Below are positions 35,214 to 42,957 of a stretch of 51,502 bases of DNA, piece by piece. Origin of the DNA: SIG447 sp045577075 (GTDB lineage: Bacteria > Bacillota > Clostridia > UMGS1883 > UMGS1540); contig JAZNHR010000001.1 of assembly GCA_045577075.1 (NCBI GenBank), forward strand, positions 1 through 51,502, read 5' to 3'. The first letter of the stretch is position 1, and each line of letters starts with the position of its first letter. The position numbers were made by a program, and so were the translations under genes. A model generated the notes under the pieces. That model saw only the letters and a list, made by a program, of their open reading frames with translations. It had not been told where the DNA came from and ran no database searches.

Positions 35214-35486
35214 ATGAACAAAAGTGAATTTGCGGCGAAAATCGCAGAACAGGCCGGCATCTCCAAAAAAGATGCAGAAAGCTTTGTAAACGCATTTACG
35301 GCGAGCATTACGGACGCCCTCGCTAAAGATGAAAAAGTACAGCTTGTCGGCTTTGGCACTTTTGAAAACCGCACCCGTGCAGCACGGGAAGGCATCAATC
35401 CCCAGACAAAGGCAAAAATCACCATCCCCGCCTCGAAGACTCCGGCGTTTAAGGCCGGCAAGGCACTGAAGGATGCCGTTAACTAA
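35214..35486 (+). CDS. hup: HU family DNA-binding protein
   Basis: A 90-residue histone-like protein, MNKSEFAAKIAEQAGISKKD, with the beta-arm segment GFGTFENRTRAAREGINPQT and the C-terminal KTPAFKAGKALKDAVN. It bends and compacts DNA as a dimer. The start 35214 has GGAGG eight bases upstream; the frame is open 126 bases further up but lacks a site there. It ends before a strong terminator at 35538. Confidence 0.96.
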   Translation: MNKSEFAAKIAEQAGISKKDAESFVNAFTASITDALAKDEKVQLVGFGTFENRTRAAREGINPQTKAKITIPASKTPAFKAGKALKDAVN

Positions 35487-35525
35487 TCTCTCTGCATAAT
35501 AATTATCCACCCGCATAGCGGGTTC

Positions 35526-35612
35526 TTCGACAGTCTGAAAGCAGTGCAGTGCACTGCTTTTTTTATTCCCTTGCACAAAGTGACATTTTTTTCTTCTTCC
35601 TTTTGGTATACT
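35526..35612 (+). promoter_or_regulatory. Candidate Spo0A-controlled promoter of spoIIE
   Basis: TTCGACA (35526-35532) is the exact reverse of the 0A box TGTCGAA. Downstream is GTGACA (35580-35585), a 21-base spacer and TATACT (35607-35612). An over-long spacer of this size is known from the Spo0A-activated spoIIE and spoIIG promoters of B. subtilis. The 0A box lies about 75 bases before the -10 box and partly before the hup terminator. Confidence 0.5.
35538..35564 (+). terminator. Terminator of the rodA-hup run
   Basis: A 10-bp stem AAAGCAGTGC / GCACTGCTTT (35538-35547, 35551-35560) with a 3-base loop and a T-run to 35564. Confidence 0.88.
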
Positions 35613-35647
35613 GATGGATAAGGTCACGTAGAAAGGAAGTTTTTACC

Positions 35648-37963
35648 TTGGAAATCCGTATGCAAAGGGGCGAAAATGTGCCTCGCATGTCGCAAAAGCA
35701 GGAAAAAAGAATATCCCCAAAGCGCATTTTTTCCCTCCTTCTCTCCGCACTCATTGCCGGGAGTTCTCTATTTGGGGAAATTATGCCCTTCGGAATTGCG
35801 CTCTATGCCGCGGAGTACATAACGTCTCCCCCGTATGTGCTGGGTTTCATTGTGATTCTGACGGCTTTTATGCCCCACTTTTTGCCTGCAATTGCCATTA
35901 AATATGCGCTTTGCGTGTTTCTTTTCTCTATTCTTGTTTCCAAGCAAGGAAAAGCATTTATTAAAACGCCGCTCCGGCGCGGTGCGCTGATGGGTGCCTC
36001 TGTTTTTGCAAGCGGGCTGTTTCTGTTACTCGGCGGCCAGATTTTAGTTTACGACTGTTTTATTCTCTTTTTGGAAGCCGGTATTGTCTGCCTTTCCACC
36101 TGTCTTTTTGCCAATGCCAAGAAAACGATTTCGCAAAGCGACCGCCTTGCTGCACCCCTCGACATTCTATCCGTTTCCGCACTTTTCGGCGTTGCGGTCT
36201 TAGGGCTTTCGAATTTTTTCTCCCTGTACGGGCTGTACGTTACAGTTCCCCTGTCCGTTCTCGGCGTTTTGCTTTTAACCCACGAAAGCGGGCTTACTTC
36301 GGGTGCCATTGCCGGTATTACCCTGGGGCTTTTTGCAACGCTTGAAAGCGGCGATCCGGTTTTGGGCAGCTTTGCTGCTTCCGGTATGGCGGCAGGCTAT
36401 TTTTCTCGCTACGGCCGCGGCGGCGCGGCGTTGGCATTTATTTGTGCCAATGCGGTTGTTTCCTTTTACATTGGCGGCACTACGGAAATGGTATTGCGTC
36501 TTTATGAAATTGCAGCACCTGCACTGATTTATCTTGCAATTCCTGCCGGGCTTTTGGGACGGCTGACTACAGGAGAAGATACGCTGCACGCAGGACAAGC
36601 CGGCACCCCACGTCTGCTTGCGGAGGATTTAAAAGAAAAAGCAGATGCGTTTACCTACCTTTCCGAAACGTTTACAGAGCTTTCGGAAAGTAAGTTTTCC
36701 GCTACCAACATGGCAGCTGCCGTATTTTTTGAAAAAGGGGCGAGACGGGCATGCGAGGGCTGTCAAAAGCTTTCCCTTTGCTGGAAAAAAGAGTTTCATC
36801 GTACCTATGCCTCCTTTTTCGTCATGCTTGAAATTTGCATGAAAAAGGGGACGCTGGACGGCGGAGACATCCCCATTTCTTTGGAGGAAAAATGTATTCG
36901 CCACACTGCCCTTTTAGACGCCTTAAATGCACAGTACGAAATATATAAAGTGGACAAGCTATGGGAAACCCGCGTACAGGAGTGCAGAGTACTTCTCTCG
37001 CGCCAACTTTCGTCCGTGGCACATATTCTCCGTATCATGGAGAAGAACGTAAAAAGCGGCATCGCAGAAAATCGGACACTTGCCGACCTGATTCGGGCGC
37101 AGCTTTCCGAAAAACAAATCCCCGTACGCAGTATCACTGTGACAGAAAAGCGGCGCGGTGCACCCGTCGTTTCCCTGCATTCTTCCCCCGACCTTGACCC
37201 CAAAGCCTTACTCCCCATGCTTTCCGATACAGTCGGCACACCGCTTGAGGTCACCGCCGCTCGTGACGGCAGGTTTACCTTTGCCCCCACTTGCCGCATT
37301 CATCTTCGCGTAAGCGGCGAAAGCGTCCCGAAAAACGGCAGCCCGAAAAGTGGCGACAGCTTTGACAGCCTATATCTTGAAAACGGCTGTTACCTACTCC
37401 TATTAAGCGATGGCATGGGCAGCGGCGAAAAAGCAAATCTGGAAAGCCGTGCGGCTGTAAAAATGCTTCGCGCCCTCTTTTCGGCCGGTTTTGACGCAGA
37501 TACGGCAATCGGACTTGTAAACTCTGTACTGGTTTTAAAATCCGCAGAGGAATCTTTTGCCACCATGGACCTTTTCTCCATAAACACCCATACGCTGGAG
37601 GGAGAATTTATGAAGGTGGGGGCAGCAACCAGTTTTATAAAACGCGGCAATGCGGTTCGTGCGTTTCGTGCCGGCACGCTGCCCGTAGGTGTTCTACCTG
37701 CACCGGATACCGCCAGGCTTCCCGTTAAAATTACGCCGGGGGATATGATTGTCATGCTCACCGATGGCACCTGTGACCCTGCGAGAGAAGCCGCAGACGG
37801 AGCCTTTCTCACAGACGCCATCCGCGCCTACGAAGGAAACGACCCCGGCGAGCTTACCCAAATACTTCTACGCCTCGCCCGTGAAAAATGTGGCGGCCAT
37901 ATCGGCGACGACATGACCGTCCTTTGCGCCGCCGTTTGTAAAAACGAGGATTTTATTGCATAG
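35648..37963 (+). CDS. spoIIE: Stage II sporulation protein E (PP2C-type phosphatase)
   Basis: A 771-residue protein. The N-terminal third has about ten membrane helices (from SLLLSALIAGSSLFGEIMPF), the middle is a regulatory region, and the C-terminus is a PP2C phosphatase with LLLSDGMGSGEKANLESRAA, FATMDLFSINTHTLEGEFMK, IVMLTDGTCDPAREAADG and GDDMTVLCA, which carry the metal-binding aspartates. SpoIIE dephosphorylates SpoIIAA and so activates sigma-F in the forespore. The start is a TTG at 35648, with AAAGGAAG upstream. The length (B. subtilis 827) and order are normal. It makes the organism a likely spore former. Confidence 0.94.
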   Translation: MEIRMQRGENVPRMSQKQEKRISPKRIFSLLLSALIAGSSLFGEIMPFGIALYAAEYITSPPYVLGFIVILTAFMPHFLPAIAIKYALCVFLFSILVSKQGKAFIKTPLRRGALMGASVFASGLFLLLGGQILVYDCFILFLEAGIVCLSTCLFANAKKTISQSDRLAAPLDILSVSALFGVAVLGLSNFFSLYGLYVTVPLSVLGVLLLTHESGLTSGAIAGITLGLFATLESGDPVLGSFAASGMAAGYFSRYGRGGAALAFICANAVVSFYIGGTTEMVLRLYEIAAPALIYLAIPAGLLGRLTTGEDTLHAGQAGTPRLLAEDLKEKADAFTYLSETFTELSESKFSATNMAAAVFFEKGARRACEGCQKLSLCWKKEFHRTYASFFVMLEICMKKGTLDGGDIPISLEEKCIRHTALLDALNAQYEIYKVDKLWETRVQECRVLLSRQLSSVAHILRIMEKNVKSGIAENRTLADLIRAQLSEKQIPVRSITVTEKRRGAPVVSLHSSPDLDPKALLPMLSDTVGTPLEVTAARDGRFTFAPTCRIHLRVSGESVPKNGSPKSGDSFDSLYLENGCYLLLLSDGMGSGEKANLESRAAVKMLRALFSAGFDADTAIGLVNSVLVLKSAEESFATMDLFSINTHTLEGEFMKVGAATSFIKRGNAVRAFRAGTLPVGVLPAPDTARLPVKITPGDMIVMLTDGTCDPAREAADGAFLTDAIRAYEGNDPGELTQILLRLAREKCGGHIGDDMTVLCAAVCKNEDFIA

Positions 37964-38014
37964 CCCCTTCTTTTTTGGGACAAACTACCAGTAAACAGCC
38001 CGGAGGTACCTAGT

Positions 38015-38269
38015 ATGAGAACAAAAAAAGTATTTGTCGTAAAGCATTTTAAATCCCCTTACATTGAGCAGGCCATCTTTATCCTGCGGGAAGATGCGCC
38101 CCCCGATGCCGCCTTGCCCGATGCCGTTTCCGAAGCCGAGCGCATTGTTACGGGATATCTGGAAAGTATGGATTGTCCCCGTCCGCCGCAAAAGAAGGCA
38201 CGGGGCAAAATTCTGGTGACGTTCCTCGGTCTTCTCGCCTTTGCGGGTCTTGTGTTTCTTATTTTTTAA
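38015..38269 (+). CDS. Small tail-anchored membrane protein, unknown function
   Basis: An 84-residue protein with a basic N-terminus (MRTKKVFVVKHFKSPYIEQA), a mixed middle and one C-terminal membrane helix (ILVTFLGLLAFAGLVFLIF) that reaches the last residue, so it is probably tail-anchored. CGGAGG is well placed before the ATG. It follows spoIIE by 51 bases and precedes a strong terminator, so it may be made in sporulation together with spoIIE. No family is recognised. Confidence 0.72.
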   Translation: MRTKKVFVVKHFKSPYIEQAIFILREDAPPDAALPDAVSEAERIVTGYLESMDCPRPPQKKARGKILVTFLGLLAFAGLVFLIF

Positions 38270-38303
38270 AAAAGGTGGTGTAAAACTTTACACCACCTTT
38301 TGC
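38268..38303. terminator. Bidirectional terminator after the spoIIE region
   Basis: AAAGGTGGTGTAAA / TTTACACCACCTTT (38271-38284, 38287-38300), with A- and T-rich ends on both sides. It serves the plus-strand small protein gene and the minus-strand EamA gene. Confidence 0.88.
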
Positions 38304-38331
38304 TCGTTTATGTAAACCCTAAAAAGTCCCT

Positions 38332-39204
38332 TTATGTTTCGCTTTGGCTGAGTAGTAATGCCGACCCCAAGATGCAAACAAGACCGATTGCGGCATATAC
38401 GCTCATCCCCTCCCGAAACAGCACCACGCTGTAAACGGTTGCCGCCATAGGCTCCACAATGCCAAGGGAGGCAGTAATGCCTGCAGACAGCTTTTCCATG
38501 GCTTTTGTATACAAAAAGTACGGCATTAAACAGGTGAAAATACCGAGGCCCAGCACAAGCGGAAGCGTTTCTACAGGATTTTGCGCCACATTTGACACAA
38601 TGCCCGAGATATTTCCGAAGGAACATGCTACCACCGCCATAAAAATAAAGCAGTAGAGGGAGGCAGAAACGGGATTGTTATTTTGCCGCATTTGAATTTT
38701 CGTAAAAATATTGTAGGCACTATAGGAAATGCCGGACAAAATGCCAAAGAAAATCCCCTTTGCGTTAAACTGTGCATCGCCGACGATGCCCGAAACCAGC
38801 ACGCATCCGATAATCATGCCGAAAAGTGCCAGCCCTTTTGCACGGGTAAACCGCTCGCCCAAAAAAAGTACAGAATAAATCATCACCAAAACAGGCGCCG
38901 TATACATAAGCACCACCGCTGTGGCAATGGAAGATGCCTGCATGGAAATGTAGTAGCAAAGGGCGGTCAGATACATGGAAACACCGCCGGCAGCAAACAG
39001 AAGTAGCGCCTTTGGCTGCACGCGAAAAAGTGACCTGTCTTTTAAAAGGACGTACGCCATCATGCCCACGGCGGACACCGCCCCACGAACTGCAGTCATC
39101 TGTAAAGAAGAAAAGCCAAGAGGTGCCAAAAACCGGACGAAAATACCGGAGGTGCCCCACAGCAAACTTGCAATGATAACATACAAAAATGCCTTTTTAT
39201 TCAT
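38332..39204 (-). CDS. EamA family (DMT superfamily) transporter
   Basis: A 290-residue protein of ten membrane helices in two EamA repeats; it opens KKAFLYVIIASLLWGTSGIF and the second half has ITASLGIVEPMAATVYSVVL, a classic repeat motif. Such carriers export amino acids, metabolites or nucleotide sugars; the substrate is unknown. GGAAAGGA precedes the ATG. It is single, with its own promoter at 39239-39266. Confidence 0.92.
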   Translation of the reverse strand: MNKKAFLYVIIASLLWGTSGIFVRFLAPLGFSSLQMTAVRGAVSAVGMMAYVLLKDRSLFRVQPKALLLFAAGGVSMYLTALCYYISMQASSIATAVVLMYTAPVLVMIYSVLFLGERFTRAKGLALFGMIIGCVLVSGIVGDAQFNAKGIFFGILSGISYSAYNIFTKIQMRQNNNPVSASLYCFIFMAVVACSFGNISGIVSNVAQNPVETLPLVLGLGIFTCLMPYFLYTKAMEKLSAGITASLGIVEPMAATVYSVVLFREGMSVYAAIGLVCILGSALLLSQSET

Positions 39205-39238
39205 TCTTTTCCTTTCCTATGTAAAAAATCACAGATTT

Positions 39239-39266
39239 ATTATAACAGAAAAAAGGTAAAAGTCAA
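39239..39266 (-). promoter_or_regulatory. Promoter of the EamA gene
   Basis: Minus strand: TTGACT (39266-39261), a 16-base spacer and TATAAT (39244-39239). Confidence 0.75.
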
Positions 39267-39280
39267 TATATAAATAATTT

Positions 39281-39309
39281 TTGCAAGTCACCCGAATCAT
39301 GTTTATAAC
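39281..39309 (+). promoter_or_regulatory. Possible promoter of a small RNA
   Basis: TTGCAA (39281-39286), a 17-base spacer and TATAAC (39304-39309), just upstream of a GC-rich block with a stem and a following T-run. No reading frame with a ribosome binding site starts behind it. Confidence 0.4.
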
Positions 39310-39315
39310 TGTATT

Positions 39316-39402
39316 TTACGGCCGGACGACGCTTCCAGACGTTGGGCAAGGACCAAAAATGAAACACAAGCCTTCCCAAGGCCCGGTAGGCGGTTATTTT
39401 TT
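39316..39402 (+). ncRNA. Candidate small structured RNA
   Basis: A GC-rich island in an otherwise AT-rich 300-base gap. TTGGGCAAGG (39342-39351) pairs with CCTTCCCAA (39371-39379), leaving one bulged C. GGCCGG upstream and CCCGG downstream could extend the fold, and the block ends in GGTTATTTTTT. A promoter-like pair lies at 39281-39309. No known RNA family is recognised, and the strand is inferred from the T-run. Confidence 0.3.
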
Positions 39403-39425
39403 GTATAAATAAAGGTAAAAATGTA

Positions 39426-39454
39426 TTGATTTTCCCTGACTGCCATGATATACT
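39426..39454 (+). promoter_or_regulatory. Promoter of the sugar kinase operon
   Basis: TTGATT (39426-39431), a 17-base spacer and TATACT (39449-39454). Confidence 0.75.
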
Positions 39455-39505
39455 ATACATAATGCTAAAATAGCTTTTGAATATTGTCAGAAGAGAGAGT
39501 GTAGA

Positions 39506-39625
39506 ATGCATGTACTTGCAATCGACTATCATCCCGATGATAATGACTTTGCGGACTTTGTACGCACCTGCTCTAAATTCCGTGGTCTTAAGTGCGGTGC
39601 TGACTATGTCGAGGCATTTACCTAA
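39506..39625 (+). CDS. Possible 39-residue protein ahead of the sugar kinase
   Basis: A short frame from ATG 39506 to TAA 39625: MHVLAIDYHPDDNDFADFVR then TCSKFRGLKCGADYVEAFT. It lies between the promoter and the kinase, with only a weak GAAGAGAG site upstream. The acidic and aromatic composition and two Cys are not random-looking, but expression is unproven. Confidence 0.35.
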   Translation: MHVLAIDYHPDDNDFADFVRTCSKFRGLKCGADYVEAFT

Positions 39626-39666
39626 GAATACGTATGACCAAAAGTTGTTTAGAGGAGGTTGTTACC

Positions 39667-40608
39667 ATGAAAAAAATAGCTTGCGTTGGAATTTTAGTTG
39701 CGGACGTGATTGTAGAGCCTGTTTCAAAGTATCCCGAAAAAGGCGTTTTGGAACCGGTAAACTCCATTACCATGCACAACGGCGGCAACGCCATGACCGC
39801 CGCCATCAATCTCCATAAGCTCGGTATCCAGTCCCGTATGGTGGGCATGGTCGGGCAGGATATGTTCGGCGATTTTCTCAAAGGCCGTCTCGATGCCGCA
39901 GGGGTGGATACACGCGGTCTTGCCAGAAGTGAAACGGCGCAGACCTCCGCTTCCGTTCTCATGATTGACAAAACAGGGGAACGCTCGTTCTTTCATTGTA
40001 CAGGCACAAACGCCGTGTTTTCCGAAAAGGACATTGATTACAGCGTTATCGAAGAATGTGACGGCGTGTTTGTCACCGGCTCGTTCCTGATGGATACCTT
40101 TGACGGCGCAGAAACCATGCTGTTTTTAAAGCGTTGTAAGGAAATGGGTAAAACCACGTTTCTCGACGTTTGCTGGGATGCAAAGGGGCAGTGGGGCAAG
40201 CTCCTCGATATGGCAATGCCCTACATAGATTACCTCATGCCCAGTATTGACGAAGCCGTCGAAATTGCAGGCAAAAAGGACCCGGACGAAATTGCAGACG
40301 TTTTCGTTTCAAAAGGTGCGAAGAACGTTATTATAAAGCTTGGCTCCAAGGGCAGCTATCTCCGCATGGGGTCTTGGGAAAAGGGCAAAGTGTTCCCGCC
40401 GTTTTACATTGACAATCCGGTGGATACCACAGGCGCAGGGGACAGCTTCTGCTCCGGCTTTTTAGCCGCCTTTGCAAGAGACATGGCGCCGGAGGATGCT
40501 ATGGTCTTTGCAAATGCCACAGGTGCATGTTGCGTCACGGCAAAGGGTGCTACCACAGGCATTAAAACCTTCGAGGAAACGCTCCGCTTTATTGAAAGCA
40601 GAAAATAA
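39667..40608 (+). CDS. PfkB-family carbohydrate kinase
   Basis: A 313-residue kinase of the ribokinase family. The N-terminal glycine pair region is HNGGNAMTAAINLHKLG, and the C-terminal signature DTTGAGDSFCSGFLAAF contains the anion hole and the catalytic Asp. FLDVCWDAKGQW and MPSIDEAVEI are typical of sugar kinases. It phosphorylates a sugar or nucleoside, the exact one unknown. The start 39667 has AGAGGAGG upstream. It is followed by a NagB-like isomerase gene, so the pair probably processes one sugar. Confidence 0.9.
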   Translation: MKKIACVGILVADVIVEPVSKYPEKGVLEPVNSITMHNGGNAMTAAINLHKLGIQSRMVGMVGQDMFGDFLKGRLDAAGVDTRGLARSETAQTSASVLMIDKTGERSFFHCTGTNAVFSEKDIDYSVIEECDGVFVTGSFLMDTFDGAETMLFLKRCKEMGKTTFLDVCWDAKGQWGKLLDMAMPYIDYLMPSIDEAVEIAGKKDPDEIADVFVSKGAKNVIIKLGSKGSYLRMGSWEKGKVFPPFYIDNPVDTTGAGDSFCSGFLAAFARDMAPEDAMVFANATGACCVTAKGATTGIKTFEETLRFIESRK

Positions 40609-40660
40609 TTTATGTAAATCTTGCAGCTTGCTGCAAAAAAAATAAAAGGAGGAACTTAAA

Positions 40661-41596
40661 ATGGATTTTTTAAGCACAGTTAAAGGCAGTCTTTTGGAAA
40701 ACTACTATCCGAAGGGCTGGGACCTCAAAAAAATGGACGAATGCTGCGAAAAGGGCGTGGAACGTGAAGACTTCTGGCATAAGGATTTTAATCCCATTCC
40801 CTGCGAAAGCCTTGCGGAATTTGACACCTTTATGGGTCACGAAATCGCGCTGAAGATTAAAGAAGCACGCGATAATGGCGAAAAGCTTGCCATGATTCTC
40901 CCTGTAGGTCCCATGGGTATGTACAAGTGGGCCGTTTACTTCCTCAATGCTTGGAAGGTAAACTGCGACCATGTGTACACCTTCAACATGGACGAATGGG
41001 CAGACGGCGAAGGCAACACCCTCCCCAATGACAACCCTGCATCCTTTGAATACAGCATGAAGCAGGCATTCTTTGATAAGCTCGATAACACCATCCCCCC
41101 GTCTCAGCGTAACTTCGCAACGAAGGAAAACCTGCCCACCTACCCCGAAAAGATTGCTGCCCTGAAAGCGGAAGGCGTAAAGCTTCTTCTCGTATTCGGT
41201 ATTGGCAGAATGTGCCACATCGCATTCTGGGAACCCCAGTTTGCTGACGAATTTGATTCCGTAGAAGAATGGAAGAAGCAGTGCTACAGAATCGGCGCAA
41301 AATTACATCCCCTCACCATCGAACAGAACGCTATTACAAGCTTTAAGAGCCGCACAACGCTCGTTCCCTGCACGGCAAACACCATTGGCCCCGGCCTCTT
41401 CCTGCAGGCAGACTACATCATCGGTGGTTGTGACGGTGCACTTGGCCGCGGCATGGGCTGGCAGGGCATGAGCTTCCTTACCACCCTCCACTACGGTCCC
41501 GATATGAACATTACCTCTACCTTCATGCCCACACTCCCCGGTAAGCTGTTCTATCTCAAGGAACTGGCTGGTCCCTTAGTAGCAGAGTGCAACTAA
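40661..41596 (+). CDS. Glucosamine-6-phosphate isomerase/deaminase-like protein
   Basis: A 311-residue protein of the NagB/6-phosphogluconolactonase fold. The NagB motif with the proton-acceptor Asp is kept (YTFNMDEWADGEGN). In the second active-site motif, where NagB has G-I-G-x-D-G-H-I-A-F-N-E-P, this protein has GIGRMCHIAFWEP: His and Glu are kept but the Asp-Gly pair is Met-Cys. It is about 50 residues longer than NagB. The substrate is thus likely a related sugar phosphate, not necessarily GlcN6P. The ribosome binding site AGGAGG precedes the ATG. It forms an operon with the kinase at 39667, ending at the hairpin at 41629. Confidence 0.82.
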   Translation: MDFLSTVKGSLLENYYPKGWDLKKMDECCEKGVEREDFWHKDFNPIPCESLAEFDTFMGHEIALKIKEARDNGEKLAMILPVGPMGMYKWAVYFLNAWKVNCDHVYTFNMDEWADGEGNTLPNDNPASFEYSMKQAFFDKLDNTIPPSQRNFATKENLPTYPEKIAALKAEGVKLLLVFGIGRMCHIAFWEPQFADEFDSVEEWKKQCYRIGAKLHPLTIEQNAITSFKSRTTLVPCTANTIGPGLFLQADYIIGGCDGALGRGMGWQGMSFLTTLHYGPDMNITSTFMPTLPGKLFYLKELAGPLVAECN

Positions 41597-41628
41597 TTGT
41601 CTTTGACAAATATTATAATTGCAAAACG

Positions 41629-41653
41629 AAAACCGCAGATTTTCTGCGGTTTT
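41629..41653. terminator. Terminator between the NagB-like gene and the membrane protein operon
   Basis: Stem AAAACCGCAGA / TCTGCGGTTTT (41629-41639, 41643-41653) with a 3-base loop. It has T-rich ends on the plus strand (TTTTCTCTTTT) and TTTTCGTTTT on the minus strand, so it can serve both converging genes. Confidence 0.85.
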
Positions 41654-41658
41654 CTCTT

Positions 41659-42456
41659 TTACTGTTTTTTTAGTCTTTTCTTCGCTTCCTCGACGGTTTC
41701 CCCCTCCCGGGTAAGATACCGGTCTACAAATTTGTCTTCAATTTTGGTATAGGCACTGACTGCACCCTTCTCTATCTTCTTATAGCCGGAAACGGTGGTT
41801 TCTTCAATCTTCTTGTACCCCGTCTTCACGCCTTCTGCCAGCTTTTCACTTGCTTTTACCAGTTTTGATTTTTCCATATTATTTTCCTTTCCGATAATTA
41901 AATTTACTCCGATTAAAATGACAATCACGCACATGCCGATGCCACTTAAGGTATTAAAAAGCATAATATCCTTTTGTGCCATCTCCCCGAAGGATACAAG
42001 CATAGACCTTTGCAGGGAATAGATGGAAACAATGGCATCGGTAAATGCAATACTGTAAAGTGTGCGAACATACGGTCTATTTTTCTGCCGTCGCCCTTTC
42101 GTGACCCCTAAAATTGCCAGCGTAAGCTTTGTAAACGCATACAAAGCAATTGTAATCATGGCGATTTCGTGATACCGAAGGGCAACCGATTTTTCCACCG
42201 TCATATACACCATACCGCATAAAACGATGGACAGTGCAAATAACATATACCCCGAAAACCGCATGATAAATTTTTCATTCTTTCGGTCTTTCGCCGAAAA
42301 GGCAATAACAGCCACACGCATAACGCTCAAAACCACATAATACGCGCCCACCGTGATAAACCACCAGGAATGGGAAGAAAGCCCGAGCACGCAGTTATAC
42401 ATGGCGAAGACCAGGTTGATGATAAACCGCCTTAACTCCTTCGTGCGTATGTTCAT
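41659..42456 (-). CDS. Membrane protein with C-terminal 11-residue repeats, unknown function
   Basis: A 265-residue protein. Residues 1-195 hold about six membrane helices (for example WWFITVGAYYVVLSVMRVAV, IGMCVIVILIGVNLIIG). The cytoplasmic tail has tandem 11-residue units: VKTGYKKIEET, VSGYKKIEKGA, VSAYTKIEDKF, then VDRYLTREGETVEEAKKRL. The segment from MEKSKLVKASEKLAEG on looks like a small separate Clostridia protein fused to the membrane part. No function is known. It starts one base after the stop of the upstream membrane gene, under divergent control with a TetR regulator. Confidence 0.78.
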   Translation of the reverse strand: MNIRTKELRRFIINLVFAMYNCVLGLSSHSWWFITVGAYYVVLSVMRVAVIAFSAKDRKNEKFIMRFSGYMLFALSIVLCGMVYMTVEKSVALRYHEIAMITIALYAFTKLTLAILGVTKGRRQKNRPYVRTLYSIAFTDAIVSIYSLQRSMLVSFGEMAQKDIMLFNTLSGIGMCVIVILIGVNLIIGKENNMEKSKLVKASEKLAEGVKTGYKKIEETTVSGYKKIEKGAVSAYTKIEDKFVDRYLTREGETVEEAKKRLKKQ

Positions 42457-42457
42457 G

Positions 42458-42826
42458 TTACTTGATGCCTTTTGTGATGGGAATTAAAGAAAGGAGCAGC
42501 AGGATGCCCATAAGGCCAATGCCGGTGCCGAGCACGATATTTTCCCATACCATGCAAAAGCACATGCCAACACCCAAAGTCAGCGCGCCTATAATGCCGA
42601 GCGCTGTGAGAAGAAACATTCTTCTGCAAATGCGAATGGGTGCTTTGTGTTCCATTCTCCGCCAGACCAAAAGCGTGATAAGTCCCAAAACAATACCGAC
42701 GGCACCAAACACAACGCCGGGCTGAAAGGCATTCCATTCCGGTAGGAGTGCCATGCACATCCCGAGGGCAAACAGCACCCCCGCTGCTGTTCCCAACATC
42801 ATAGCGACAAAGCTACTCTTCTTCAT
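42458..42826 (-). CDS. Small four-helix membrane protein, unknown function
   Basis: A 122-residue protein with four membrane helices in two similar halves (FVAMMLGTAAGVLFALGMCM and MFLLTALGIIGALTLGVGMC). The repetition suggests an internal duplication or an inverted-topology pair. It has an excellent AGGAGG site and is the first gene of a two-gene operon divergent from the TetR gene at 42958. Confidence 0.75.
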   Translation of the reverse strand: MKKSSFVAMMLGTAAGVLFALGMCMALLPEWNAFQPGVVFGAVGIVLGLITLLVWRRMEHKAPIRICRRMFLLTALGIIGALTLGVGMCFCMVWENIVLGTGIGLMGILLLLSLIPITKGIK

Positions 42827-42854
42827 ACAAATAACCTCCTAAAATTTTAATAAA

Positions 42855-42911
42855 ACAACAGTTGTCTTTTTAATGTAATTGTAGTATACTAGACTTAAAA
42901 TCAAAAAACAA
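42855..42911. promoter_or_regulatory. Divergent promoters sharing a palindromic -10, with a TetR-type operator
   Basis: Plus strand: TTGTCT (42862-42867), 17 bases, TATACT (42885-42890). Minus strand: TTGTTT (42911-42906), 17 bases, TATACT (42888-42883). Both -10 boxes lie in the palindrome AGTATACT, so the two promoters cannot be open at once. The dyad ACAACAGTTGT (42855-42865) overlaps the plus -35 and is a candidate operator. Confidence 0.65.
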
Positions 42912-42957
42912 TCATCAATTTCCGGACAAGTGTTGGAATAATAAGGAGATTTATACG

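Noticed and set aside
39263..39532. 89-codon minus-strand frame across the EamA-kinase gap
   Set aside because: It overlaps two plus-strand promoters and the structured block and has no start signal; a structured RNA explains the GC-rich part better.
40622..40640. Small hairpin TTGCAGC/GCTGCAA between the kinase and the NagB-like gene
   Set aside because: It is followed by A rather than T on the plus strand, so it is not a terminator; it may only stabilise the mRNA.
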